Source: Trachythela sp. YZ-2020 (taxonomy: Eukaryota > Cnidaria > Anthozoa > Malacalcyonacea > Clavulariidae). Taken from it: a stretch of DNA of 64,000 bases. The DNA is taken from the NCBI GenBank assembly GCA_016169945.1, contig JADLSH010000052.1:1178001-1242000 (forward strand), written 5' to 3'. The translations under genes and the position numbers were made by a program. The notes below the pieces were generated by a model. It ran no database searches. It saw only the letters and a program-made list of their open reading frames with translations, and was not told where the DNA came from. Shown here in pieces: positions 13,601 through 24,826 of this stretch. Position 1 is the stretch's first letter. The number at the start of each line of letters is the position of its first letter.

Positions 13601-16064
13601 TAGGCTTGCAGTCTATAGGCTTGCAGTCTATCTCCACGACAGTTACGACACGTTTACGACACGGTTACGACCATATGGAAACCAGGCTTTACAGTAGGGA
13701 GGAAAATCAAACAAGAGAAATATTTGCATTACGTACTATAATAGTCTTCTATATCCGACTCGTAAAATAGATTGGGGAATGTCTCCAGTTTTATTGGCCA
13801 ACTCCTACATGTAATACTAGTTCTTAACTTTATCTGCATTAGCTGCTACGCCGTAATGCATATAGAAACCAACCGATTGACATTGTTTCATTAACCATAT
13901 ACCCAGTACATCAGTCAAACACTCACCCTACAGTTGTCATAGTAACTACAGCCCACCAAAACCCTTCAAACATTCCTCGGACAAAAGGTGTGGGGAATTC
14001 TTCAGGATTGAAATGATGGTCCTAAATAGAGGAATTGATTTTTTATTATTCTCTCATCCCATTGATTTAGTTGATAGTTGTTCTTTTGGTTTAAAGTGAT
14101 CAATTCAATAAATGAATCAATTAATCAATAAAATTATCAATCAATCAGTCATTCAATATATTGAAACTTGAATGATCATCCAATCAATCATCTAATCAAT
14201 CATCCAATCAATAATCCAATCAATCATCCAATCAACCATGCAATCAATCATCCAATCAAATGAAGCAATCATCAATCTATCACTTAATCAGTCATCCTCA
14301 TTTGGTTTTCAGTAAGCGTTACGGTCAGCAGATGGCGGTCAACTTCAGACACTTTCAGAGAAAGCAAATTGAACTACATCTATAAATTTCATTTATTTGC
14401 AGCCAAATACAAGACTACAAGACACAATTAAAATAATTAACATCACTTTCTCATTCTAATAACAGCAGGTTGACCACGATCTGCTTCACCGCCCGATTCT
14501 GCAATGGTACTTACCAATGCCCAACCTATGATCCCAACTGCCCAAGAGAGCGACAGTACTAGAGCAAAAATTGGCCATGATGGTACAATTATATCTAACG
14601 CAGATATATCCAAGTGTGACTCACTCTTTAACATTACAAGTGCAAACCCGGGTGATTTTCGTAGTTTCACGAACGGAATCTGACGTGAGTACACTTCTAA
14701 ATAGAGAATTTACACAAATTATATTATTTAACACTCATTTACTGACGCCGAGGGAAACAGTGTGTTTTGTGGACCCGAGACCGCGTTGTTGCCCGAGGCG
14801 AAGTCGGGGGCAACAACGAGCGGTCAAGGGGCCACAAAACATACTGTTTTCCCCAGGTTTCAGTAAATAAGTGATTTGTTATATACCAGGTGTCAAATGA
14901 AAAAAAAATTGTCGAATTATATCTTAAAATTTCGATTAAAACATTTACTTCCGGTTTTGTTATTTTTCCCTAGGGAAAAATGGATGCATTGTTGCCCGTT
15001 ACCATTGGCTACACGGAAACATCGTGATTTTTGGACCACCACGCGTGGATCTCTCGTCCAATTAAAAGCTACGAAACACGGATTTTGACAATTGGTATAT
15101 AACAAAATGTATTTAATGTCGATTACGCAGGGTGTGGTTTCCCAAATCACCGAAGCTAGAGGGCAGCGCAGGGGTAGCCATATTGATTGTTTTCACCTAT
15201 GTTCGTTTATGCTGTCTATTTTACAGCAGGATAACTCAAAAATGATCAAAACAATTATAGTCACTGTTATGCTTAATATTATACAAAGGCCCATTTCATG
15301 AAAGATTGACTTGAATATTGCTTATAGACCAAGTTATTGTAAGATTTTAGTGACCACAATACCATGGTGTAGTCGGCCGCTGACTATGCTGACTATGCAG
15401 TCTCCACCATAAGTGCGTCCTAGTTTGAATATACTTGGTTAGAGGTGGGTTTCACCAATCGCTATCGTGCAGCAGATGGTGGTCAACTTGCATGCAGTTA
15501 TCAAAGTGGATAAATAATACTAACTTTCTTGGAAATATATCTAGTAGTTTTGCATTTTTAAACAAATCTATTGAATTGGGATTGGTACCAATATTTCTGA
15601 AGTTGACAACCATCTCTGCTGAACTGTAACAACGCTATTTCCATCTAAAAACCCTTAGCTTCAATACCTAAGTTGCCTTGGGCTGTAAATTCGGGAAAAT
15701 AGAAAATCAAATGAGTCTGAGAGGTATTTTGCACATCGTGGTGATGTAATATATCTTCTTGGATCAAATACTCAACAGATTTATTTACGAGGGTAAAATT
15801 AAGATCCATTCCAGGGCAGCAAGCTTGCACGGCTTCTGTTAGACTCAGATAAATGATTCCATGTTTTTGAAGTTCATCTTTTTTACTGCTATGTCCCAGA
15901 TAAAGCTCATAGAATTCATTATATCTGACTTCAACTCCCGCTATTTTGTCGCATTCTTTCTTGGGGATTAACGGCTTGCCAGTGTTATTGCCATAAGCAC
16001 AAGGAAAAATCAATAATAGTATGGAGCAAAACACAGTTTTCAGAAGCAAAGTTTCTAGTCGCAT
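7615..16064 (-). CDS. Potassium-selective ionotropic-glutamate-receptor-like channel, 459 aa, seven exons
   Basis: Exons in order: 16064-15668, 14696-14515, 14021-13927, 13327-13171, 12849-12786, 10745-10477, 7830-7615. Every boundary has GT/AG, and phases 1,0,2,0,1,0 close a 1380-nt frame ending in TAG. The start is the ATG giving MRLETLLLKTVFC, a signal peptide cleaved near residue 25. Residues 26-165 form an extracellular S1-like lobe (ACCPGMDLNFTLV; FVKLRKSPGF). Membrane segment 1 is ~171-193. A pore loop (FWWAVVTMTTVGYGD, filter at 222-228) and membrane segment 2 (~235-262, with IANTTSVIT in the place of the receptor motif YTANLAAFLT) follow. An S2-like lobe (IGVVNMKQ, then VENALEALTSKAID) precedes membrane segment 3 at ~416-435 and a short tail. 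This layout matches bacterial GluR0 and the K+-selective rotifer AvGluR1. It should sit in the plasma membrane as a tetramer, letting K+ out when its ligand binds. The ligand is unknown: I could not place the usual pocket arginine. No amino-terminal LIVBP domain is present. Confidence 0.88.
8306..8437. repeat. Foldback element in the last intron of the channel gene
   Basis: Inverted arms share the core CCCAATATGGCAAAATATT and the outer ATTGGATTC. A short GGTAC pentamer run (8284-8310) lies beside the left arm. Confidence 0.55.
8440..9655. other. Intron sequence, no exon recognised
   Basis: Part of the 2.6-kb last intron of the channel gene. Exons on either side join in phase 0 without a missing exon. 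AT-rich, with no recognised element. Confidence 0.35.
9661..9919. mobile_element. MITE with TA target site
   Basis: The termini CTGTCGTTCCAATTGAAGTG and their inverse (AACACTTCAATTGGAACGAC) are nearly perfect. The element is flanked by TA on both sides, as for Tc1/mariner-type insertions. The inner part continues as a looser inverted repeat (AAATTGATCAACTTCC / GGAAGTTGAGCAATTTTT). No ORF. Confidence 0.65.
10860..11440. repeat. Large foldback element
   Basis: The arms share TTTGTATGTCATTATAA, GTCGATACAAT, AACCTTCTTAACTC and AGCTTTTAAAAGCAAT in inverse order on the two sides of a centre near 11110. It lies in the intron between the fifth and sixth exons of the channel gene. Non-coding. Confidence 0.55.
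11470..11520. repeat. GC-rich hairpin terminus, third family member
   Basis: It holds a CCGAGC...GGCGCGAAGCGCC hairpin followed by ACTAATTCCGCTCGG. The inverse of the same motif ends the two repeats near 54240 and 54530. Probably the end of a non-autonomous element. Confidence 0.4.
12050..12420. repeat. Dispersed repeat, uninterrupted copy
   Basis: Similar, with indels, to 30420-30605 plus 31605-31800. Shared words are GTCTAAGGTTGAA, TTATATAGTTG, TGTTGCGTGTTACCA, TACTTCATGTTACAATAAC and TTCTGCATGCAT. The other copy is split by a 999-bp insertion; this copy preserves the empty site near 12258. Confidence 0.6.
13564..13692. repeat. Near-perfect hairpin MITE
   Basis: The arms begin AAAGCCTGGTTTCCATAT and end with the inverse. 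The inner arms GTCGTGGAGATAG...CTATCTCCACGAC surround a duplicated GGCTTGCAGTCTAT. It lies in the intron that splits the K+ selectivity filter of the channel gene. Confidence 0.65.
14095..14290. repeat. Simple repeat, CAATCATC-type
   Basis: Degenerate tandem words of ATCAATCATCCA, in the intron before the pore exon. Confidence 0.7.
14318..14490. mobile_element. MITE, GCAGATGGTGGTCAA family
   Basis: Inverted ends GTCAGCAGATGGCGGTCAAC and GGTTGACCACGATCTGCTTC. Related single ends occur at 15468, 16428 and 34540. The right end lies about 25 bases from the 3' boundary of the second exon of the channel gene. Confidence 0.5.
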
Positions 16065-16489
16065 TCTTGTTCGTTTCTTCGAGTCGAGATAAAAGCGTTT
16101 CAAATCTTAATTATTTCCTGATTGAATTCACAATGGTTACGATTACTGCAAATCTAAACAAACTAGAACATGAAAATAAATAAAAAACGTTTAGTCTGGC
16201 ATTTTTCTTGTTCTATATCTTTTCCTGTACTGTAGGCCTACTGTAGGCAATACACAAGCACATGAACTTCATGCAGTATCAATTGTCGAGGCCAGCCGAT
16301 GCGATCGACTTCTGTACTGTTGACATGCACTTACAGGAGCATGCAAGTAAGTAGTTCAACTATAAATATCTCAATTCTATTTATTGGACTATAATCAACA
16401 TTATTTTCTTACTCTGATAACAACAGTTTGACCACTATCTGCTGCACGATAGAGCTTAATGAAACCTACCTTTTGAGAGACAATTTATT

Positions 16490-18330
16490 TATCTGCTCGA
16501 TGTATACTTATATTAGCTGCGTGCAACGGTCGCCTATAGGATAAGTTGTCAGGTTGAAAAATTGCTCCAATTGTTCGCATATTAGCTTGTAGTTATATAA
16601 TTATGCTAATAGCTAAATTCTAGTGGAATTAAGCCAGGTGTTTTATAGAACACGTGTTTATCTAAGTTTTCTCTAGTGCAAAAGAGATGGGACTCCACTG
16701 TGTCTGTTATCTTCCCTGAAACATGCAGTACTTCGTATATTGCATGCCAATCCTGACCAGAATTAAGCTAATATTGTTTCGTACGCCAAAGTGTGTGCAA
16801 ATAGTGTAAAACATTGCTTACTTAAGCCTACCCGTGTGAGATAAACACAAAGATAAGAATAAACAAAAAAACCCTGAAAAACAAAGAAATGCAGTGAAGT
16901 GTACAATATCTACAGTATAAGCTTCGAAACAAGCATACAGTTATTTCAATTAAAGTTGTCATGAATGCAAAAATCAAATGTACATTTCAAGCGCGATCAC
17001 ATATTTTATAGGGTGAAATGTATTATATATCGCCTCGTGTGTTAGCACACTACATGTACTTGTATATTGTATATTGTATAGTGAGTATTCATCAAATTTG
17101 CATACTTATACAAGGAACAATTAAATCAATAGCAAATAATACCTTATGCGTAGTTCTTAACAGGCTTACAGTAAAGACTTACTGGAAAACTACTTTCATG
17201 ACAGAAATAATAGGCTGAACATACAGTTGTTCTAACTAGCGTGAATTTCTGTACGTGTCGTCGCCGACAAATTAATTGCAAACCCAGAAAAGTATTCAAG
17301 TATACCTCTGGGAATTGTCAACACAACAGGAGCTATGGACATTGTCATAAGGTACTTAAACAGCTAAACATATAGAAATTAGGTATATCCTCTTGCTGTT
17401 CGCGCTTGGATTGTACATCTGATCCTGACAACTTAATTTAAATAGCTGTATAACCACACAGACCCTAGCTAAGCATGAGATGAACCACAAGACATTTCAA
17501 AATAAACCATTTTCCTATTGTCAGTTAGTCTCCTTCGCAGACGTGCTTATAGCTCCAACCCTCGCTATGCGAGCCAAGAGGAAATTTTTTCATTCGTATG
17601 TAATAGTTAGTATTTTGTGGCAAATAGAACGAATTGAGAGATTGCTCTAAAGTTGACCACGTTCAATTGAATTTGATGATTTATCGTATAATAAATAACA
17701 TGACTATGCTCGCCACATTAATCAGATTCAAGCGAGCGTGTTTGAGAAAGTTCTATTTGCAGCTATGACATATAGGGCCTTTCCAATTTGATTCTACCAA
17801 AATGACTCGTAAAATTTACTCCAGTTACATCAGTTTCTGCTTGTATAGTTACACTGGAAAAATAAAGGATGGCTGTAGGGAGAACGGTTTAGAAATGATA
17901 AAATGATTCTGTATGAATAAAGTTAGTTTAGTTTATGTAGGTTTCCTTCTGAAGTCCTTAATTATTGAACTTCCAGGGAGAACAGCTTAGAACTGATAAA
18001 TACAACCTCGTACACAGGGCTATGGCTCTCGATATAATACGGCAAAAACGTATATTTCTTACTTGCTGTATTCATATACAGAGAGATACGTCTTTTTAGT
18101 TGGTTATACACGACTTAATTATAACTTTTTAGCCCTATAAGTTAATTTAAACATATGTCTTTTTTCGGCCATGAATTCAGGTTTTCACTTATTTCCAAGT
18201 CTGAGTTGGTCAGGTGTTCAAAATAGAATGTGCCGCTATAAGATTATCTTGGTATAATATGCAAATTCAGCCAACATCCTTCACTGTTGCATGTTTAGAC
18301 TAAAAGTGTCCTGACAACGCCATTTATAAT
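16490..18330. other. Unassigned AT-rich spacer
   Basis: Upstream of the channel gene, so it should hold its promoter on the minus strand, but I recognise no core element. A direct repeat (GGGAGAAC-GTTTAGAA-TGATAAA type) recurs near 17880 and 17977. No coding exon is supported. Confidence 0.3.
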
Positions 18331-18333
18331 TAA

Positions 18334-18418
18334 GATATCGGCATTCCATATCAAACTCTCGAATCGAATATCGAGTACGCAAGATATGCGATTCGAGAGT
18401 TTGACATGGAATGATATC
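18334..18418. repeat. Hairpin at the left of the DIRS-type element
   Basis: The arms GATATCGGCATTCCATATCA and AAACTCTCGAATCG are repeated in inverse with two mismatches. It lies about 100 bp before the direct GTGCATGGTTT repeats. It could be a terminal structure of the retroelement or an independent MITE. Confidence 0.5.
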
Positions 18419-18429
18419 TTTATTCTATC

Positions 18430-21400
18430 TCGTCATCAGCTACGTCACTACGGAGTACCATGAGAAGCATGGGCATTGCTTGTCAACAAGTGCATGGTTT
18501 GTTTGTCAACAGTGCATGGTTTACTTGCAGTGCATGGTTTGCATATGGCATGCAACAAGTGCATGGTTTAGTGATAAAAAATCAGTGGGAGACACAATAA
18601 AAACCTTAAGTAGGACTCCCTTTCAATACTTTGCATTTCTTTTCCTCTTGTCCCATATTTTATGGCAGGTTTTTGTTGCTTCCACTCGAGGAGACGAACA
18701 ACATAGTCAACAAGAGGAAGCCTTTACGATGACGAGCCCAACGATAGTCCACAGGACGAGGGCAATCTACAAGCTCACAAAGCATGAACAGCGATGTTTC
18801 TAATGAGCAATTCGCTAAAATTTTGTCCACAATGAACGAAAATATGACCAACATGGCTGAAATATTTGGGTCAAGTATAGCAGCAGGTCGATTCTGGCGG
18901 GAAACTGCAAACCAAAGGCTAAAAAACGACAACAAGAGGATCAGAACTCCTCTGAGTCGAAGCAAGATGAACACATGGCAACACGCCGTCGGCCAGCTCA
19001 TGGAAACGAGGACAGTGTCAATGTAACGGCCAGCGATGATGAGGTAAGACAGCTACTGAATGATAGCGATACGCCTCAACAACAACAATACGAAGAAAGC
19101 TCTGCATGACTTGCCCGACGACGACTTGTTTCAAGAACTGGAAATAGAGTTCAGCGAGGACAAGAGTTTAGGGCCGGCAGTCGGGGAAAAACTAGCAACT
19201 ATAACTATTAATCGCTGGACTGAAAAATTAGGCCCTGATAAGATCAATCAGGAATACAAACAACCGCTCAACTGTAAAGCTATGCGAGTTAGCCGCATTA
19301 ATCCAGAAAAATGGTCTCAAATTAGCCAACACAAAAAGAAAACAGATCTTAGACTGTCAAGAGTGCAACAAAATGTCCAAAAAGCGGTTTTTGCGACGCT
19401 TGAAATGGCCGAAACTTTAAGCGCCAAAAATCGACCTTCGGCATCGGCCGACAACAAGAAAGGCAATGACCGCGAGGCTTTGCTTCGCGTTACGGTGAAT
19501 CTCATTGCAATGCAATGTTGGGGCATCTGAATGCTGATATAATGTGTATGCGAAATTTCAAAAATTTGCCATGCAGCTGTTCCGCCAACTCCAAATTCGT
19601 ATTTGGCGATGACCTAACGAAACTGGTTCGTGACTCAAAAGAAATAAACAGCATTGCAAGCACCCTGACGTTGACAAGAACAACTCGCAATACTAGCGCA
19701 GGAAACACAAGCAGACGCAATGTTCACACCTACAACCGTGATGATAACTCATACACAAGTGACAACAGTGGTAGAAATATATCTACGAAGCCTTTTTTAT
19801 GGAGAGTCCAAAAACCGTATCGCAGACCACACGGTACGAGAGGCAACGGGTCCCAGAACCAGCAAACGAAGTGAATTTAGCGAGAGGATTTAGCTGAGAA
19901 AATACAAAACTTAAAGTCAGAAAATGTAAGTTGTAGACGTGATTTCGATATTTCAGTTTTTATACAATATCTTTAACAAATATGAACAGAGTTCAAAGCA
20001 GGCAGGACCGCTCAGAGGTTTTCTGCTTGGAAAAATCTGACCTCAGACAAAACAATACTTGACTCTATCAGAGATATTACAATACCTCTTGATGAACTAC
20101 CACACCAAGGCAGGGTTAATTCTAACCCAAAATTTAGTCCCATTGAGACACTAGCTGTAAATACTGAAATAGAAAGACTACTTGCAAAGGAAGTAATTGA
20201 AATAGCTTCACAAGAACAAGGTGAGATAATTTCTCCTATTTTTGTCAGACAGAAAAAAAGACGGCCGATTCAGTCTCATTCGGAACTTGAAAGAGTTCAA
20301 CAAGTCTGTGACTTATACTCATTTTAAAATGGACATACTACAAACAATTACCAATCTAATGACAAAAAATTGTTTTATGGCCTCAGTTGACCTAAAGGTG
20401 GATACTATACAATCCCAGTGCAGAAAAGTCATAGGAAATACCTGAAATTTTTATGGAATCAGAAATTTTACCAATTTACTAGCATGCCAAATGGTCTGTC
20501 TTGTTGTCCTAGGTTGTTTACAAAAATATTGAAACCACCTTTCACAGCCCTCCACAAGAAAGGGCATATTTCAAACAATCATATAGATGACTTATTCCTA
20601 CAAGGTCAAACATTTCACAAATGCAAAAATAATGTGCTTGACACTGTAGAACAATTTGACTCCGTTTGGTTTATAAGTCACCCCAGCAAGTCAGCATTTG
20701 AACCTATCCAAACGCTGGTCATTGTAGGGTTTCGATTAGACTCAGTCAAGATGACGATTTCTCTGACCGAAGAAAAGGCCACTGCCTTTGCAGAACACTG
20801 CAAACACTCGTGGATTTAAGTAGGGTCAAAATACGTGAAGTGGCGCAAGTAGTGAGAAAAATTATTTCTAGCCTGCCAGGGGTCGTGTATGGGCATTATA
20901 CCATTGAAACATTGAAAACGATAAAACTCAGGAATTAAAACTAAATGCTGGTAATTTTGAAGCATACACGACATTAAGTGATGTTGTTAAAGAGAAATTA
21001 AATTTGTGGTTTAGAAATGTCCAAGAAAGCTATAACTTAATTTCATATGGGAACCCAGACACAGTAATAACTATTGATGCCTCGCTCGCAGGTTGGGGTG
21101 CTGTATTTGAAAATGAATCCACTGGGGGTTTATGTTCCACAGCTGAAATTATTTGTTGTATTTTTTGGGCTGAAATGCTATGCCAAAAATGCTACCAATA
21201 TTCATATCAGAATTATAACTGATAACACAACTGCAGTATCAACCATTAATCATATGGGTACATGTCACTCGGATATCTGTAATACCATAGGTAAGGATAT
21301 TTGGGAGTGGTGCATTGTTCGCTCTATCTAGATTTCAGCTGGACACATTCCAGAAAAAATGAATGTGCAAGCAGACATGGAATCTAGAAAAATAAATTCA

Positions 21401-22175
21401 GGAGCCGAGTGGATGCTTAACACCACTGATTTGCAAAAATATTTGACCCAATTATAATTCACTCCAGTTAGTGACCTTTTTGCATCCAGAATCAATAAAC
21501 AGCTTGTGCGGTATGCATCATTTAGACTTGATCAATAGGCAGAAATAATAGATGCCTTCACGATAAAATGGGGAAAACTAAACTTTTACATGATTCCTCC
21601 GTTTAGTGTCGTTCCAGCAGTTTTACAAAAATTGTAGAGGACAAAGCCTTGGGTGTTTGTGTTCTTCCAGATTGGTCCACTCGTGCTTGGTATCCCAAGG
21701 CCATGAACATCAGCTACAGCAAAATACGTCATAATGGCGTCTTGGTGCAAAGGTACAGTACCAAGAAACAATACTGCACAAGTGGAAACAGTTTTGTGCT
21801 CAGAAAACATTAATTGGTCCAATGCTAGGGTTGAACAGGGCATAGATTTCCTAGCAGAATTATTTGAACAAGAATTGAGCTACAGTGCAATAAACACAGC
21901 AAGATCAGCATTATCTGTGATGTTAACACGTAAAGATGGTACTTCATGTGGAGAAAATCGACTAGCTAAGATGCAGGTTTTTTAAAGGCGTATTTTAAAT
22001 TAAGCCAGCATTGCCAGAATATAAGAAATATGGGATGTTGGAAATGTTCTAATTTACAAGATCGTTAACCCTGAACTCGGAACTTTCTCTGAAGCAGCTT
22101 ACCCATAAATTGGTACTGTTACTAGCTCTCTTAACTGGACAAGGATTTCAGACAAACTATTCACAAACTTAATAT
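18430..22175 (+). mobile_element. Decayed DIRS-type (tyrosine recombinase) retrotransposon
   Basis: Order on the plus strand is gag-like protein, reverse transcriptase, RNase H, tyrosine recombinase, the DIRS layout. The gag-like part (18784-19870) is split among frames. The RT part (about 20030-20815) contains FTSMPNGLSCCPRLFTK and HIDDLFLQG. The RNase H part (about 21050-21330) contains ITIDASLAGWGAVF. The recombinase part (about 21735-22170) contains FEQELSYSAINTARSAL and LVLLLALLTGQGFQT. Multiple stops and frameshifts make it inactive. Four or five copies of GTGCATGGTTT at 18489-18568 sit at its 5' side. The exact ends were not resolved. Confidence 0.75.
20242..20819 (+). pseudogene. Reverse transcriptase domain of the DIRS-type element
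   Basis: Two overlapping frames (20242-20445 and 20418-20819) together give a DIRS-like RT. The end of the first (THFKMDILQTITNLM, ASVDLK) and the second (PNGLSCCPRLFTKI, HIDDLFLQG) carry conserved blocks. The aspartate pair in HIDD is present, but the frame is broken between the blocks. Confidence 0.7.
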
Positions 22176-22204
22176 ACAAGAGGGAAAAAATCTAGAAATT
22201 GCCA

Positions 22205-22775
22205 GGGAAATACATATTCACCGATATTTGTCACGAATACCACTACCAAGCCGCCTGTCCAAACCGAATATTGCGGATAAGTACGTGAACTTTGTCGCGC
22301 TTCACGCCGTGCCCAAAGCCATGATACTCGAAGAAGTTACACAATCAACCAAGAAAGACGATGTGTTGCAAGCCGTCACGCAGGAAATGCAAACAAACAA
22401 ATGGAATGCCAACGATTTAGTAGCTTAAAGGAGTCAAAAGAAAACAATCTTTCAACAAGATTCAGTCCAAACCCATACCACGTCGTGGCCGTAAAAGGAC
22501 ACATGATTACTGCTGCTCGAGATGGCCGCAACGTCACCAGGCATGTTTAATTCTTTCAGAAGTTCGAAGGAAAAGTGGATATGAAAAAACTGGAGGACGA
22601 TGTATCAGAAGAGGATGATGAAACGACGTGTCAGACAACAGTAGAGGCTGTGACACATCAGAGAAGATATCCAACAAGAAGTAGACGTCAAACATCACTC
22701 TATGAAGCTGTTCAGGGACTTAATGTAACATTACTTTATTTTATTGTGTTTAGACGTTCACATTTATCTTGTTAG
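22205..22775 (+). pseudogene. Ty3/gypsy pol 3' fragment, fused after the DIRS relic
   Basis: YLSRIPLP (end of the gypsy RNase H region) is followed by a typical A-VPKAMILEEV-x-STKKDDVLQAV stretch. After a stop and a deletion comes the integrase tail (PNPYHVVAVKGHMITAARDG, then RRYPTRSRRQ). The integrase core is missing. The join to the DIRS recombinase lies between 22170 and 22205. Confidence 0.6.
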
Positions 22776-22799
22776 CGATAGAGATTGACTCTAAAAACT

Positions 22800-22965
22800 A
22801 TAGGGGAGATGTAGCGTTGTAATTTATGCACGTTATAATTAATGCATGAAACGGGCGGGGAAAGATCATAACACGAGGAGTACGACGATATAAGGATATG
22901 AAATAAACAACATACTTTGTAGCGATATATAGAATAGTAAGAATACAATACGAAACTTTCCTTAA
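22800..22965 (+). repeat. Probable gypsy 3' LTR remnant
   Basis: A purine-rich tract (TAGGGGAGA) precedes TGTAGCG, the usual polypurine-tract/LTR arrangement, directly after the gypsy fragment. No 5' LTR was found and the right end is not defined. Confidence 0.35.
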
Positions 22966-22967
22966 TA

Positions 22968-23440
22968 TAGTAGAAGGCGTTAGTAGATGGAATACTCGAA
23001 CGGAAAGTTATATACATTTTTTAGACCTAGCCAGTAGCAGTTGCGAAAATGCAACTTTAATAGCCCTCTGGTAGGAATTGAATCTGCAGCCCTGCGATTC
23101 CGGGGTGCAGTGCTCTAACCAACTGAGCTACAGAGTCCAGTTGCTGAGCATTAACCGCAAGTTCGGTATATAAGATGGGAGAGATGCCAGTATATGGTGT
23201 GTGGGTAAATATCAATATTTTTCTCCGCATAATGCCCAGAAACTGGTACTGGACTCTGTAGCTCAGTTGGTTAGAGCGCTGCACCGGAATCGCAGGGCCG
23301 CATGTTCAATTCCTGCCAACTAGGTCTAAAAAATGTATATAAATTTCGGTTTGAGCATTCCATCTATACTAACACCTTCTACTATTAATCCGATTCGAAC
23401 GAGATGCAGAGAAAAATCTTGATATTTACCGAAACGTACC
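22968..23440. mobile_element. Two tRNA-SINE units, head to head
   Basis: The minus-strand unit has its tRNA-like head at 23065-23138; the plus-strand unit has its head at 23251-23320. Both carry an A-box (TAGCTCAGTTGG) and a B-box-like TTCAATTCCTGCC, followed by CTAGGTCTAAAAAATGTATA and the shared body ending near ...GAACGAGATGC. They are SINE heads, not functional tRNA genes. Confidence 0.75.
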
Positions 23441-24552
23441 TTAAGTTGAAGTTTGATTGTAATTATACTCGTCATCAGCTGGAAAGAAGGAGTAACATGC
23501 CCACCATTACTTTGGCATGCCCACCGCACTCCTTCATTCCTTTCCTCTTCGGCAATCATTCGCGTTAACTGGTTGACAACAGAGGAGGAATGGTGAGTAT
23601 ACCACAATGCATTGCGTTCATTATTATTCAATGCTGAATGGTGGAATAGCGCCGAGAGCTCTAATTTGCAAAATATCAGTGTTGTTTGTAATTCTAAACA
23701 ATGGCTACGTCGACAATGGCTTATCGATCAAGCTAAAACGTCCCGCATCGACATTAGCAAAACTCAAAGATCACAAGATATATCAAAGAATAACTCTCTC
23801 TATTACTCTTGTTAGCAAAGGTTTACTAACGCCTTGGGCAGATATCAATTATGTGACAAAAGCAAAGAGTGGTGTGCTTTGTATGCAAACCAATGTAACT
23901 TTTTCGCTTACATTGTCAGTATTTAATAATATTACTTAATTTTGCTGCTTCTAACGGAACAAATAGAATATTTGTACTTTATGAAATAGAATATTGACAA
24001 CTCTAGTATGTGAATAATTCTCAACATTCAAATATGAGGCCTCAATAGGCAGTGTATCAATACATTTAATATACTGTTGTGTCCTCGGACAAACATCTAA
24101 GACTTTAAGATGCCTATAGGAAACTGTGAATATTTTGTTAGGGTAGAGACGGCAAAGGCAAAGTCATGTAAATATATATACTAATATAGCCAAGTCATAT
24201 TATTATATATAGTTACTATTGCAATATAGAGTATGTATAAAAAAAAGGTAATCCAAATTTGGCAGGTTGTTGTGCATAAAATTCTGAGTTAAACGGTTTA
24301 AATTTTATATAGTAAGAACGAATAGCTTTCTAGCTTTCCGATTATACCTTTCTCATATCATTACGAACAGAAATAACCGAGTAATCGTCTGTTAAAAATT
24401 GAGACGTAAAACAAAAAGTAATGCATATTTGATAATGGTTAATTAAGCCATCTTGTTTGTCAGGTTGAGTGATTAATCAAGCTTGCGTTGAATTTGCATT
24501 TTAGTTATCATTGCTGATCAGTTTTGAAAGCCTTGTGGGATTTAGTCGTCTA
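23441..24552. other. Unassigned spacer
   Basis: Short ORFs (for example 23607-23939) lack family features or splice context. AT-rich with TA-rich runs near 24170-24200. Confidence 0.3.
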
Positions 24553-24609
24553 ATACAAAAGGTTGACCTGTACAGAAAATTAAAAGTAAAATGCAAACTT
24601 ACACATATA

Positions 24610-24826
24610 CAGGGTATCCCCCAAAAAAGGCTACCTTTTCAAATTCAAATTAGCATGTTAATTCAAGCAACCTATTGTAGTTCTTTGAAATTCATTATCG
24701 CTTTTGAACTACGAATGCGTAAAAACACACAGTTTTATACACATGGGATATTGAATACAATAGGTTGCTTGAATTAACATGCTAATTTGAATTTGAAAAG
24801 GTAGCCTTTTTATTTGGGACACCCTG
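24610..24826. mobile_element. 217-bp palindromic MITE with CAGGGTGTCCC termini
   Basis: Ends CAGGGTATCC and GGACACCCTG, flanked by TA, with long arms (AAGGCTACCTTTTCAAATTC and inverse). The inverted composite repeat near 5450 shows the uninterrupted target, so the insertion and TA target are directly supported. Confidence 0.8.
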
